This document shows positions 43,539 to 54,800 of a stretch of 64,000 bases of DNA, piece after piece (position 1 is the first letter of the stretch; every line of letters starts with the position of its first letter). Both the position numbers and the translations under genes were made by a program. The DNA comes from CAIKBL01 sp964555355 (GTDB lineage: Bacteria; Pseudomonadota; Gammaproteobacteria; Ga0077536): the NCBI GenBank assembly GCA_964555355.1, contig CAZKRY010000017.1, positions 1-64,000 of the forward strand. The letters run 5' to 3'. The notes beneath the pieces were generated by a model. That model ran no database searches. It was not told the DNA's origin and saw nothing but the letters and a program-made list of their open reading frames with translations.

Positions 43539-44540
43539 CTACCCGCGCAACTCCGCCAGCACGGCTTCCGTTTCGCGTACCAAATCCCGCACGATTTCCG
43601 CCGCCGGCTTGATGTCATCGATCAACCGCACGGATTCGCCCGCGTACAGCGCGGCGTTTTGTAGGTCGCCTCGATAACCGACCACGGGTGGCATTAGCGA
43701 GTACCGTGGGATATCGACCACGTTCCCCATGAAGTCCATTTGACCGATGACGGTTCCTTCGCCTGGTCGATGACCCGGAGGCGGCGCGCCACTGTGTTCC
43801 CAGTCGTCGTATTCACGATTGCGCAACACGCGGTGTTCGGCATCTTCCCAGCCGACGTCGAATAACCGCGTGTACACGGTGTCTTCCGCACGCGCACGCA
43901 CCAGCATGTCTTTGTAGGCCGGAACTACGCGCGCTTCGGTGCTTGCTAGGAAGCGCGTGCCGAGCGAAACGCCCTGCGCGCCGAGACTCAGTGCCGCGGC
44001 GATCCCGCGACCGTTGGCGATCCCACCCGCCGCGAGCACCGGCAGCGGGCGCACTTTATCGGCGAGCGCGGGCACGATTGTTGAAAGCGAAGTTTTGCTC
44101 TTGACGTGACCGCCGGCTTCGATGCCCTGCGCGATGATGGCATCGACGCCTTTCGACGCCGCTTCCAACCCTTCTTCCACCGATCCCACCTGTACAAAAA
44201 TTTTGACGCCTGCGCGATGCGCATCCGCGATGTAAGGACCCGGATCGCCCCAGAAAAACACGATGAACGGCACGCGCTCTTCGATGGCAACCGCCACTTG
44301 GCGGTCGGTCATTATCGGCATGATGATGTTGACGCCGAAAGGTCGAGTCGTGAGCGTGCGCAGTGTTCGGATTTGTTCGCGCATCGCGGCGTCCGGCAAC
44401 GAACCGCTACCTAGCACACCACATCCGCCTGCATTCGAGACCGCGGCCGTAAGTTCGGGACCCGAGATGTTCCCGCCCATACCCACCGAGAAGATTGGAT
44501 ATTCGATGCCAAGCAATTTGCACAGGGGTGTTTTCAGCAT
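43539..44540 (-). CDS. Nitronate monooxygenase family FMN enzyme
   Basis: A 333-residue TIM barrel. The start LCKLLGIEYPIFSVGMGGNISGPELTAAVSNAGGCGVLGSGSLP, the phosphate-binding loops GIEAGGHV and VLAAGGIANGRGIAAALSLGAQGVSLGTRFLAS are typical of 2-nitropropane dioxygenase-like proteins. Members oxidise alkyl nitronates; some act as enoyl reductase-like enzymes. It directly abuts the carbonic anhydrase gene (convergent). Confidence 0.88.
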   Translation of the reverse strand: MLKTPLCKLLGIEYPIFSVGMGGNISGPELTAAVSNAGGCGVLGSGSLPDAAMREQIRTLRTLTTRPFGVNIIMPIMTDRQVAVAIEERVPFIVFFWGDPGPYIADAHRAGVKIFVQVGSVEEGLEAASKGVDAIIAQGIEAGGHVKSKTSLSTIVPALADKVRPLPVLAAGGIANGRGIAAALSLGAQGVSLGTRFLASTEARVVPAYKDMLVRARAEDTVYTRLFDVGWEDAEHRVLRNREYDDWEHSGAPPPGHRPGEGTVIGQMDFMGNVVDIPRYSLMPPVVGYRGDLQNAALYAGESVRLIDDIKPAAEIVRDLVRETEAVLAELRG

Positions 44541-44597
44541 CGGATGACTCTCCAGGAGGGGGCGCGCGGCAGTCTATCAGGTTATACCCTAACGCAA

Positions 44598-44624
44598 AGT
44601 TCTAAGGCTCTTAGGCCTTGAACT
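44598..44624 (-). terminator. Probable terminator of the kinase gene
   Basis: On the minus strand AGTTCAAGGC-CTAAGA-GCCTTAGAACT forms a 10-bp stem with one bulged base, followed by TTT. It lies about 20 bases beyond the histidine kinase stop codon. Confidence 0.45.
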
Positions 44625-44646
44625 CCAATTAAACGCGGCAAGCTTT

Positions 44647-46368
44647 CTAACGCAACAGATGCGTCAACGCCGAGCGCAGTCGGGCCGCGCGCAGGGGTTT
44701 CGTCAACAGCAGCAGTTCCGCCTGCTTGGCTGCGGCGAAAGCTTTGTCGCTCGCGTCTCCCGTAATCAGCAGCGCCGGGAGCTCGGTTCCGAACCGTTGC
44801 CGCAATGCACTGATCGCCACGATGCCGGTGTGATCTCCGTGCAGTCGAAAATCGGCGACCACCACATGCGGGCATTGCGCGCACGCGCGCAGCGCCTCTT
44901 CCAATGACGACACGGCAATACAATTTGCCCGCCACCCGGCCAGGACGCGTTGCATGGCGTCGCGTACAGCCTCGTCATCATCAATCACGAGAACGCGTTT
45001 GTCCGCCAGCACATCGAAAAAAAGATCGCGTGCTTCGATGGTTTCATTAACGGTGCGTGCAGGATCACCGCTCGGCGCCGTGATGCGAAAAGTACTTCCG
45101 TGCCCCGGTCGAGACTCCAGTTCAACCGGCGTATTAAGAAGGCTCGCGAGTCGCCGTACCGTGGCGAGACCGAGACCAAGACCTTTGCGCCGATCCCGTT
45201 CCGGGTTATTGAGCTGCGCAAACTCGTCAAAAATATGGGCATGTGCTTCCGCTGGAATGCCCATCCCGGAATCGCGAACTTCGATCGCGACTTGATCACC
45301 GCGCCTGCGCGCGCCGATCAGCACTGCACCCCCTGGAGTAAAGCGAATCGCGTTGGAAATCAAGTTTGACAGAATGCGTTCAAGTAACGCCGGATCGGTG
45401 TGCAGGGCGCGACGGGTGCGCGCGAAGCGTAGCCGCACACCGTTACGCTCCGCAGCTAATCCATAGAGCGCGGCAAGTCGGGCAAAAACCGGTGCCAGCA
45501 TAAAGTCATGCGGCGACGCCGTAACAGCGCCGGCATCGAGCTTGGCAATATCGAGCAGCTCATCAAACAGCGACTCTAGAACGTCCACGTTCTCAATTAT
45601 CTTGGTCGCCAACGCCGCGCCTTCTCGGCCTTGCTCGGCATCTCGCAGCGCGCTCGCATATAACCCGAGCGCGTGAATCGGTTGCCGCAAATCGTGATTT
45701 GCGGCGGCAAAAAACTGCGATTTAGCGATACTTGCGCGTTCCGTGGCGGCTTTCTGCACCGTTAGCTCGGCAATCAGTGCGCGATTTTCATGTCGCATCG
45801 CGATCGAACTTCTGAGCAATTCTCCCCAATACGCACCGTAGTAGATCACCACCGGAATCGACACGATGAGCACGATCCCGATTGCGGTGAATTGTGTCCC
45901 CTCTACATGCAACGCGCGGACTCCGCCGAGCACCAACGCGGGCAGACAAAACGCGAGCCGCGCGCGCGCAAACGGCGCATTGATCATGGTGGTGCCAATG
46001 GCCATGACCACGATGGTCGCGAAGACATAAATCTGGCCAAGCGGCGGCGCGGTCGCAAAGAAAACCCACGGCGCCAATCCCCACATCATTCCGTCGGCAA
46101 ATAACCCAAGCGCTTGATAGTTGACTGCGCGTAACGGTGCATCTTCATCCTCCGATCGACGTTGGTAGCGCCACCAACCGACAAAACGGAGCGCTTGGCA
46201 TGCGACATTGCAACCCAACCAGATCAGCGCGCCGGTGCCGGCCTGCATGGGCCACAGCATCAGTACCGCACCGATTAAATGGATTAATAAGGTGGCGGGC
46301 GTATAGCCGAGATAATTGTGCGCTAGTTCTGCCTCGATCCGCGCATAGACGGTGGGGCTTTTCGTCAT
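44647..46368 (-). CDS. Membrane hybrid histidine kinase with C-terminal receiver domain
   Basis: 573 residues. Five or six hydrophobic helices occupy about residues 20-195 with little periplasmic sequence, so the signal is probably sensed in the membrane. The dimerisation and phosphoacceptor helix is AKSQFFAAANHDLRQPIHALGLYASAL (His in NHDLRQP). The ATPase domain has NLISNAIRFTPGG (N box), RDSGMGIP (G1) and GLGLGLATVRRL (G2). A receiver follows (VLVIDDDEAVRD, phosphorylated Asp in VVADFRLHGD, Lys in LLLTKPLRA). The response regulator gene is immediately upstream on the same strand, so they form a two-component pair. Confidence 0.92.
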   Translation of the reverse strand: MTKSPTVYARIEAELAHNYLGYTPATLLIHLIGAVLMLWPMQAGTGALIWLGCNVACQALRFVGWWRYQRRSEDEDAPLRAVNYQALGLFADGMMWGLAPWVFFATAPPLGQIYVFATIVVMAIGTTMINAPFARARLAFCLPALVLGGVRALHVEGTQFTAIGIVLIVSIPVVIYYGAYWGELLRSSIAMRHENRALIAELTVQKAATERASIAKSQFFAAANHDLRQPIHALGLYASALRDAEQGREGAALATKIIENVDVLESLFDELLDIAKLDAGAVTASPHDFMLAPVFARLAALYGLAAERNGVRLRFARTRRALHTDPALLERILSNLISNAIRFTPGGAVLIGARRRGDQVAIEVRDSGMGIPAEAHAHIFDEFAQLNNPERDRRKGLGLGLATVRRLASLLNTPVELESRPGHGSTFRITAPSGDPARTVNETIEARDLFFDVLADKRVLVIDDDEAVRDAMQRVLAGWRANCIAVSSLEEALRACAQCPHVVVADFRLHGDHTGIVAISALRQRFGTELPALLITGDASDKAFAAAKQAELLLLTKPLRAARLRSALTHLLR

Positions 46369-46380
46369 TGCGTCACGGCC

Positions 46381-46977
46381 CTAAAGAAGACCCGCGCGTT
46401 GCGCGGCGATGACGGCCTGCGTTCGGTTATCGACACTTAGCGCTTCAAAGATGGCGGAGACATGCGCTTTGGCGGTGCGCTCCGTAATGTGCAACGCATG
46501 GGCTATTTCGCGATTGGTTCTACCTTCCCGCAGCAATTGCAGCACTTCGAGTTGTCGCAGTGTCAATCCGCCGCGCGGCGCAATCGGCATCTGCTGTCGT
46601 ACGTAGATTCCGCCATCGAGCACCAAGCGCAGCGCGCGCTCAACTTCGTCCACCCCCAACGATTTAGGGATAAAGCCGGCCGCACCAGCGGCCAGTGCAC
46701 GGCGCGCGAGTTCCACGTCTTCGTCACCGGAAATGAGCACTCGAGGCACCAACGGATGGCGTGCCGCGCAGCGCTCGAGCGTGGCTAAGCCGTCCGTATC
46801 GGGCAGGCGGAAATCGACGATCACCAAGTCGGTGTCCGGGTGCTGATCCAAATTGGCGAGCCCTTCCGCGGCATTTGCCGCGCCGTTGATCGCCACGCCG
46901 GGCATGCGCGCTTGTAACGCCGCGATGAAACCGTGGCGATACAACGGATGATCGTCGATCAGCAAGATTCGCAGCAT
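46381..46977 (-). CDS. LuxR/NarL-type response regulator
   Basis: 198 residues from ATG 46977 (MLRILLIDDHPLYRHGF). The receiver has acidic DD, phosphoacceptor Asp in LVIVDFRLPDTDG, and Lys in GFIPKSLG. The C-terminal LuxR helix-turn-helix is LTLRQLEVLQLLREGRTNREIAHALHITERTAKAHVSAIFEAL. It lies 12 bases before the kinase gene. It is divergent from the TPS transporter gene across about 200 bases, so it may control that system (inference). Confidence 0.92.
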   Translation of the reverse strand: MLRILLIDDHPLYRHGFIAALQARMPGVAINGAANAAEGLANLDQHPDTDLVIVDFRLPDTDGLATLERCAARHPLVPRVLISGDEDVELARRALAAGAAGFIPKSLGVDEVERALRLVLDGGIYVRQQMPIAPRGGLTLRQLEVLQLLREGRTNREIAHALHITERTAKAHVSAIFEALSVDNRTQAVIAAQRAGLL

Positions 46978-47179
46978 GACGGATATGTTTGGATAGCCAC
47001 ATGCCCATGAAACTTCCGCCAAGTGTTACGCACAATTGTACTTTCGACCAATAGCGGCCGACGGAACGACGCGGTATTGATCCTTTGTACCACGCTCGTT
47101 GGGCGAGGTTTTGCCAAGTGCATATCCGAATCGCCTAACCAAGAACATCAAAAGAACAGCCGAAAGGGCGGATGACTCG
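46978..47179. other. Divergent intergenic region between response regulator and TPS genes
   Basis: Holds the promoters for both directions. I see no clear inverted repeat that I would call a binding site. Confidence 0.4.
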
Positions 47180-48832
47180 ATGAGATTTGCGCGGAACCGG
47201 CCCAACCAAACGGCGCTTTCGTTGGCCGCCTGCCTACTTACGCTTCTAACGCTGCCATCACCCGAGGTGCTAGCCGCGGAAGCGACGGAAAGTCCCCGCT
47301 TCTCCATCACTCGTTTCGGAATCGACGGGACGCTATTGCTTAACGCAGACGAAGTTGACCGAGCGCTGCAGCCGTTCACCGGCCCGGACCGCACATTCAG
47401 TGATCTACAACGCGCGCGCGCAGCACTGCTTGCCCTGTACGCGGCGCGCGGCTACACCACCATCGATGTCGTCCTCCCGCCGCAAGATATCACCGACGGC
47501 GTGGTGGTCTTTCAAGTAATGGAATCGAGTCTCGGGACGGTGGCGGTCGTCAATGCCGGCCAACGGTCACGTAGCGAGCGTAACGCGACGCGGCCACTTG
47601 TCAGGCTCAAACCCGGGGTGCCGCCGGACGTTCGCGCGCTCGACCGCGCGCTCGAACTCGCCAACGAAAATCCCGCGAAGTACACCACGGTACTACTCAA
47701 GCGCGCCGCCGAGCCTCACACCGTCGATGCCGAGGTACAGGTCGACGCGACCGATCCGCTCGATTTTTTCGTCGCATTGGATAACACCGGCACCGATGAA
47801 ACCGGCGATCTGCGCATGAGTCTGGGCGTAAGGCACGCCAATTTGTTCGATCGCGATCAGATCTTCACGTTTCAGTACGTAACGGCGCCTTACGATTCGG
47901 ACGATCCCGACGAATTCCGTCCGCTGCCCAACGATCGCGTGAAAATTTTCGGCGCGAGTTACCGCATCCCGCTTTATTCCTGGGGCGGCATGGTGGATTT
48001 GGTCGGCGGCTACTCGAGCGTGGATTCCGGACGCGTACAGAACCTCTTCGACGTCAGTGGCAGCGGCAAACAGGCCGGCGCGCGCTACATACAACTCCTG
48101 CCGCGCGTCGGCAATTGGTCGCAGCGCGTAAGCGCGGGATTCGATTGGCGGGCCTTCGATAGCCGCGTCATGCCCCTAGGCGCGGATCTCAACTTAACCC
48201 CGTCTGTAACGGTACGGCCGTTGTCGCTCGGCTATGCGGGGAGCTGGAACGACGGTTCAGGGTGGGCTGCGGGGTTGACCACCGTGCTGTCACATAACGT
48301 GCCCGGCGGCGCCGACGGCGGGGATGCAGATTTTGCGGCGGCCCGGGCTGGCGCCGACGCCGCGTACCTGTTGTTGCGTTGGAACGCCGGTGTGCAAGTG
48401 CCATTACCGGCGGCTGCCCGCCTGCACATGAGCACGCGCGGCCAATGGACCCCGGATGCGCTGGTCGCCGGCGAACAATTCGGCGCGGGCGGCGTGGCCT
48501 CCGTGCGCGGCTTCTTCGAAAGGGAAATTGCGGACGACCAAGGCGTCAGCGGCACACTCGAAGTGGAATCGCAGAATCTCGGTCCGCGCATTCATCTTGG
48601 CAGCGTCGATACCCGGGTGCTCGGTTTCTACGACTGGGCGGCACTATGGCGCAACGAGGCCCTGCCGGGTGAAGACGACCGGCAGACCATTGCTTCGCTT
48701 GGGATTGGACTCCGATTGTCGCACCATTCGGGCGTCTCGCTCAGTGTTGAACACGGCTGGGTCATTGAGTCCGGGGGCACGCGTGACAGTGGCGATGGCC
48801 GCGCACACGTGTTGTTGGCTTGGACGTTTTGA
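47180..48832 (+). CDS. TpsB outer-membrane transporter (FhaC/ShlB family)
   Basis: 550 residues from ATG 47180, which starts a signal peptide (FARNRPNQTALSLAACLL...). Two POTRA domains follow: ITRFGIDGTLLLNADEVDRAL with LYAARGYTTIDVVLPPQDI, then VRLKPGVPPDVRALDRALELAN. A 16-strand barrel comes next, with the family signature VRGF in ASVRGFFEREIADDQG and an aromatic C-terminus (VLLAWTF). It exports the exoprotein encoded immediately downstream. Length is normal for TpsB. Confidence 0.92.
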   Translation: MRFARNRPNQTALSLAACLLTLLTLPSPEVLAAEATESPRFSITRFGIDGTLLLNADEVDRALQPFTGPDRTFSDLQRARAALLALYAARGYTTIDVVLPPQDITDGVVVFQVMESSLGTVAVVNAGQRSRSERNATRPLVRLKPGVPPDVRALDRALELANENPAKYTTVLLKRAAEPHTVDAEVQVDATDPLDFFVALDNTGTDETGDLRMSLGVRHANLFDRDQIFTFQYVTAPYDSDDPDEFRPLPNDRVKIFGASYRIPLYSWGGMVDLVGGYSSVDSGRVQNLFDVSGSGKQAGARYIQLLPRVGNWSQRVSAGFDWRAFDSRVMPLGADLNLTPSVTVRPLSLGYAGSWNDGSGWAAGLTTVLSHNVPGGADGGDADFAAARAGADAAYLLLRWNAGVQVPLPAAARLHMSTRGQWTPDALVAGEQFGAGGVASVRGFFEREIADDQGVSGTLEVESQNLGPRIHLGSVDTRVLGFYDWAALWRNEALPGEDDRQTIASLGIGLRLSHHSGVSLSVEHGWVIESGGTRDSGDGRAHVLLAWTF

Positions 48833-48843
48833 AGAGAAGGCGC

Positions 48844-51800
48844 ATGTTGCCAGCGATCCATCATGCCGCACTTGCCATCGGCACGGTACTCATGCTCGGC
48901 GCGAGCGCCGTACCCGCACTGCCCTCCGACCCGGCGGTGGCTGCCGGCACGGCGCATTTCGCGACACAAGGCGCGCACTTGGAAGTCACCAACAGCGCCG
49001 GCGCCATTATCAACTGGCGGGGCTTCTCGGTCGGCGCGAGCGAGTCCGTACACTTTGCACAACCGAACGCAGCGGCCACCGTGTTAAATCGTGTGCTCGG
49101 CAACGATCCGTCGAGTTTACTGGGTCGTCTGTCGTCGAATGGCCGAGTGTTTCTGCTCAATCCCAATGGAATCGCGATTGGGCCAGGTGCGCGAATAGAT
49201 ACGGCGGGTTTTGTCGCCTCTTCGCTCGGCATGAGTGATGAGGACTTTTTGGCCGGACGCTTACGATTTGCAACGAACGCACATGCGGGAGCGGTCCGCA
49301 ACGCCGGGGAGATCCACGCGCACGGCGGGCCCATCTATTTGCTCGCGCCGGAAGTCGACAACACCGGACTCATCGCTTCGCCTGGCGGCGAAATCGTGTT
49401 GGCCGCCGGCCGCGCCGTGGAAATCGTCGAGGCGGCGACTCCCAATGTGCGCGCGCGGCTAGAAGCGCCGGCGGACCGCGCGCTCGATATCGCGCAAGCA
49501 ACCGCCGATGGAGCCTTCGGAACATTAGCAAACTCTGGGCACATCGACGCGAGCGGTGTGCGCAGCGAGGGCGGTCGTATCGTGCTGCACGCCGCGGCAG
49601 ACACCGTGCTCAACAACGGCGGCCGCATCGAAGCAACCGGCGCCACGGGCGGTTCGGTGCAGGCGATGGGGCAGCGCGTCGTCATTGCCGGCGACACCGC
49701 TATCGATGCCTCGGGCACTACGGCAGGCGGCATTATCAACATTGGCGACGCCAGAGGCGCCGAGCAAGCGTCCACCGCCAGTACCGAGCGCGTGTGGCTA
49801 GGACCGGATGCAAGCTTGCGCGCCGATGCAGTGACGGCCGGTAACGGCGGCCGCATTGTCGTGTGGGCCGATGACGCGGCGCGCGCGCACGGCGCACTTT
49901 CCGCGCGCGGCGGCAGCGAGGGCGGCGACGGGGGCTTTGTGGAAGTCTCCGCACTCGGCGCGCTTGAATTCCGCGCGCGCGTCAGCGTCAGCGCGCCGGC
50001 CGGGCGCGGCGGCATCTTTTTACTCGATCCGGTTGATTTCAGTTTGGTCGCGGCGGGCGGCACGCTCGATGCGGAGCTCAATGGTTCCAGCGATCCGGAT
50101 CTGCTGTTCGCCGACGGTGGTGTCGCGAACACCCTATCGGTGGCGGAACTCACCAGCGGCTTTGCCAGCGGCGATACGATCAGACTTGAAGCGTCCAACA
50201 ACATCACCTTCGGTCAAGCGGTTACCTTGCAAAGCGGCGTGCACCTTTCGCTCAACGCCGGCAACCGGATCGATATCACGGCGGCACTCGACACCAACGG
50301 CGGCAATCTGTCGCTCACCAGCCTCAATCGCAGCACGTTATCCGCCAATGTCACGACTGAGGCGTTGACCGTGAGCGGCGGTTTGACCTTGGCAAACGGC
50401 ACGCTGACGTTGGGCGCCCCTTCGCTCGCCGATAGCGTCATTCAAACTGCCGGTACGCTGGCAGGCACGGGTTCCTTAGCCGTCAGCGGCAATATGAGTT
50501 TACAAGGCGGTAGTTTGTCCGGCGGCAGTCTCACCGTGCAGGGGACAACGACCGTGACAAACCTGTTCGCAATCAATAGCGGGGGATCGCTTACCAATCA
50601 GGGCACGTTGATATTGCAGAACGATATTTTTACTTCCTCCGGCGTCGGCACGCTGATCAACAACGGCACCATCACCAATCCCTCAAACTCGACCCGCAGT
50701 GTGTCGCCGACGACTTTCATCAGCAACAGCGGCACGTTGCGTAACGAAGGCTCGGCGTTGCTCGCACTGAATGGCGCCGGCAGCTACACCTTCAACGGGA
50801 CCACAACGCTTGAAGGTGCTGGCATCCAATTGCGTAACGTGGCGGCGAACTTCACCTTCACCGATGGCGCCATCGTCAATCGCAGCGGTTTCACCAACGC
50901 CAACGGGCTTGCCGTGCTCGAACTGCCTTTTAGCACCAATGTGAATGTCGGCGATGTAACCTTCAACGCACCCGTCAGTTGGTTCGGTGGCACCAACATT
51001 AAAATTGGCGCCGGCAAAACACTCACGCTTAACAGCGGCGGATTCGGCGATCTCATCCAATTAACCGGCCTCGGCGCGGAGACACATGTCGTATTGCCGG
51101 CGGGCCGCGGGCTGAGCGCGAGTGGCGTCGGGACCAGTATTTTGTCCAATGTCATCTTCGATAACGCCGGTACCTTCGCGTTGCTCGACGCCGCGCTCAA
51201 TAACGGCGCCGTGCTCAACAACAGCGGCACTGTCGATGTCAGCAACGGCTTCTTGTCCACCACCGCCGGGGTGGGCACGCTTAATCACAGCGGATTGCTG
51301 CGCAACGCCGGGAATTTCAATCGCGGTGTGTCGCCCACGACCTTCGTCAGCACCAACGGCACGTTGCGTAACGAAGGCTCGGGGTCGCTCAGGCTCGACG
51401 GCACCGGCAGTTATACGTTCAACGGGACCACAACGCTTGAAGGTGCTGGCATCCAATTGCGTAACGTGGCGGNNNNNNNNNNNNNNNNNNNNNNNNNNNN
51501 NNNNNNNNNNNNNNNNNNNNNNNNNNNNNNNNNNNNNNNNNNNNNNNNNNNNNNNNNNNNNNNNNNNNNNNNCGAACTTCACCTTCACCGATGGCGCCAT
51601 CGTCAATCGCAGCAGTTTCGCCAACGTCAACGGGCTTGCATTTCTTGATATTCCGTTTAGCACCGTCGGGTTCGGCGATGTCACCCTGAACGTTTTTCTC
51701 GGTCAGTTCGGTGGTTCGGTCGTCAATGTCGCTAGCGGAAAGACCCTCTCGCTCGCCGGCGGCATGAGCAGCGGCACATTACATGGCGCGGATGCTACCG

Positions 51801-54800
51801 CGGAGGTGTTGCTACCGTTCGGCGCGAGCTTGGTCGTGCCGGTCGGCGATGTGGTGATGGATACACTGTCCTTCACGGCGGCTGGTGATCTCACCATCGC
51901 AGCCGGTCGCACGTTCACGCAAAACGGCGGCGCGTTTCATTGGGCCGGCGGCACCTTGGCCGGCACGGGTGTGTTAACGATGGCCGCTGGCGCGCAATTC
52001 GATTTGGCGGGCAACGGCGTGCGGGTGCTTGATGGGCTCACGATAAATGTCGCCAATCTCACACTGCCCGCGGGCAGTTTGACCTTGAATAGCGGCACCT
52101 TGAACGCCGCAGGCACAACGTCAATCGCGAGTGGCGCGTTGTTCACCGCAACCGGTGGCGCCTTCAATGGCGGCGGTGGGAATATTGAAGTGGACGGGAT
52201 CTTCCAGGCTGGCGCGGGCACTGTCGCCGCCGGGACCATGCATGTCGATACCGGCGGCCTATTGCGTGGTACCGGGACTATCAATGGCACCATAATCAGC
52301 GATGGGATAGTGGCCGCCGGGACATCTCCGGGACAACTTGTCATCAGCGGCGACTATACGCAAAACGCGCTTGGCGTACTCCAAGTGGAACTGGCCGGGA
52401 TCACACCCGGTACGCAATACGATTGGCTTGATATTGGCGGCAGCGCCAACTTGGACGGTACGCTTGAAATAGACATCCTTGGTGGATTCGCGCCGCAGTT
52501 GAGTGATGTGTTCACCATTGTAACCGCCGCAGGCGGCGTCACCAGTGAATTCGGTGCGACGGATTCACCGCCTGGCTTTGCGGCGACTCCCGACTATCTC
52601 GCGCAACAAGTCGATTTGCGACTCGCCGCGATCGCACCGCCGCCACCTCCTCCTCCACCCATCACACCGCCCGTGGTGTCGCCGCCGCTCCCTCAAGCGC
52701 CGCGCACTGGTAGCACCGTCATCGAGAATTCGGTCACGGATAGCCTGCAACGTGATATGTGGGCCGCGTTGGAGCGTAGCGCGTCGCAGATCCGAAAGAC
52801 CGCATTTACCGACTCAACAAACGGACCGCTCGCAGGTACGGTGATTGCCTATAACCCCCCGCGTCCGCCGGGTTCCAGTATTCAAACTGCAACAAGCACG
52901 GATGCGTCACCGCGCGAATATAAGCCGCGAGCGCACATTGAAAATACCGCGAGTGAAGCCGCGGAATACAGAAACCAACAAGAGAACGAAGCCGAGATCG
53001 TTTATCGCGAAGAAGATTCGGTGCGCGAAATGCAACGCCAGAAAAATATTCACCCTGCCGATCTCGCGGGCGAAGTAAATCGTGAAGCGAATCGTGCCGC
53101 CGAAGGTGCATTCACGGATGCGCAAGCCAGAGGTGCGACGTTCGATCAAGCCATCGCTGCGGCGCGTGCCGCGCGCGAGGCAAGTCGGCAGAAGTGGCAA
53201 AACGATCGAGTCGTCGATGTGTTGGTCGTGTCGGGTCAAATCGACCCGTCAAAGCTACGGGGCCTGACCACCGCGGAAATCGCCAAACTCTTTGCGGCGC
53301 TCGAAAACGCGGCACAACTCACCGGGTTAAACAGTGGCAAGGCTGCAACCAATAGTATCGACCCGAAAAAATTGGAATCGCTGATCGAAAATATTCGCAA
53401 GGGTCGATTGGATGTGGACGGTTTAGCCTCGGCAATTGTCTCGGATGCGTTTGAAAACGAAACCGGCGTGTCGCTCGAGCGCTTTGCCAACAACGTTAGT
53501 CATGAGGTGAAAGCGGGCAACTTTTTTGGTGGGCAGGGCGCAGGAAGTACCCAAAGTGGTTCTGCGAGCGCCATCTCCAATGCAATGCAGGGTAACTCGC
53601 AGACCGGCAACGCAAACCAACTAGGTGGGGCTGGGACCGGCGTGGCGCAGGGTTCGCTACGCGGTGACGGAAGAACCGTTAGTCCGGAATCAAACACCGG
53701 TAGCAATGGCGGCAATGCTTCCACGAGTGGAAGCGGCAGTACCAACACGACCGCTGGCCGCACGGGTAGCGGCAGCACCGGAAATCAAAACACGGGGACC
53801 GGCTCCGCTGATTCCGCCGGTTCATCCATGCACGGCGCCGGTTCATCCATGCACGGCGCCGGCTCACCAAGCGCGCCGACCGGCGCCCAAGGCGCGGGTG
53901 ATGCTGGGGGTACACCGCTACCGCCGGGCAACTATGTTTCCAAAGTGACGAATGCCGACGGAAGTTTCACCCTCACATCGTTCACCATCACGCCAGACGG
54001 GCGATTCGTTGACGGCGGTTCGCAAACCTATCGGCCGGATCCCAATAATCCCGGCGAATTCACTAGCGAGGCGGGTAAAGCGAGTGGAGACCCACTTCCG
54101 GATGGAACGTACACGCTGACTGAAGGGCAGCAAAACGAAGATGGTACGACGGACTTGGTATTAGGCCCCGTTAAAACCGGTGGTAGTGGCAACGGCTCGA
54201 ATTCCGGCCAAGGCAACAGTGGCGGTCAGCAGGGCCAAGAAAATAAAGAAGACGAAGGCGAGGGGTCCGGTGACCAGGAGTGCACGGGTGACAGTTGCCA
54301 GGAGGCACCCGAGGAAGATACCGAAGACACCGCTGCGGAAGACGCCGAAGAACCGAGTGAGACCGGCCGACCCAATCCGATGAGCGATGATCCTGTCGAC
54401 ACCATGCGCGAAATGCTCATCGATTTGGTACTCAATCAAGGAAAGGGTACGCGTCAACAATTAGCTGCCATCGACATCGCCGCCGGCGGAGATGTGACTA
54501 ATCCGGGCGATGCGCCCGACGATACTGGCGCGGGCGGCACTACGTCACCAAACCTCGACATCAAACTCATCGGCGTCAAGTCCGGCGGCGGCGTGGATGG
54601 CGGGCGCAATCCGGAGATACCCGAGTTCGTCGGTAACGCGAATCTGCACTATATCGAACTCATGATCGGCGGCGGCGTGACCGATCCGCCGCGCGAGGCC
54701 GAGCCCGCGCCACCCGCCGGCACACCCCCAATTGACGGCGACCCGATCGGACCGGTAGAGCCGGCGGCGCGCGAGGTCACGCAACATTCATCGGTGAATG

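Noticed and set aside
50701..51600. Regular repeats as a possible CRISPR array
   Set aside because: Units are 627 bases, in frame and protein-coding; there is no short repeat-spacer pattern and no cas gene.
51061..51684. Open frames passing through the N run on both strands
   Set aside because: They are products of translating N's and of the frame offset caused by the arbitrary 100-base gap; the real gene is the exoprotein on the plus strand.
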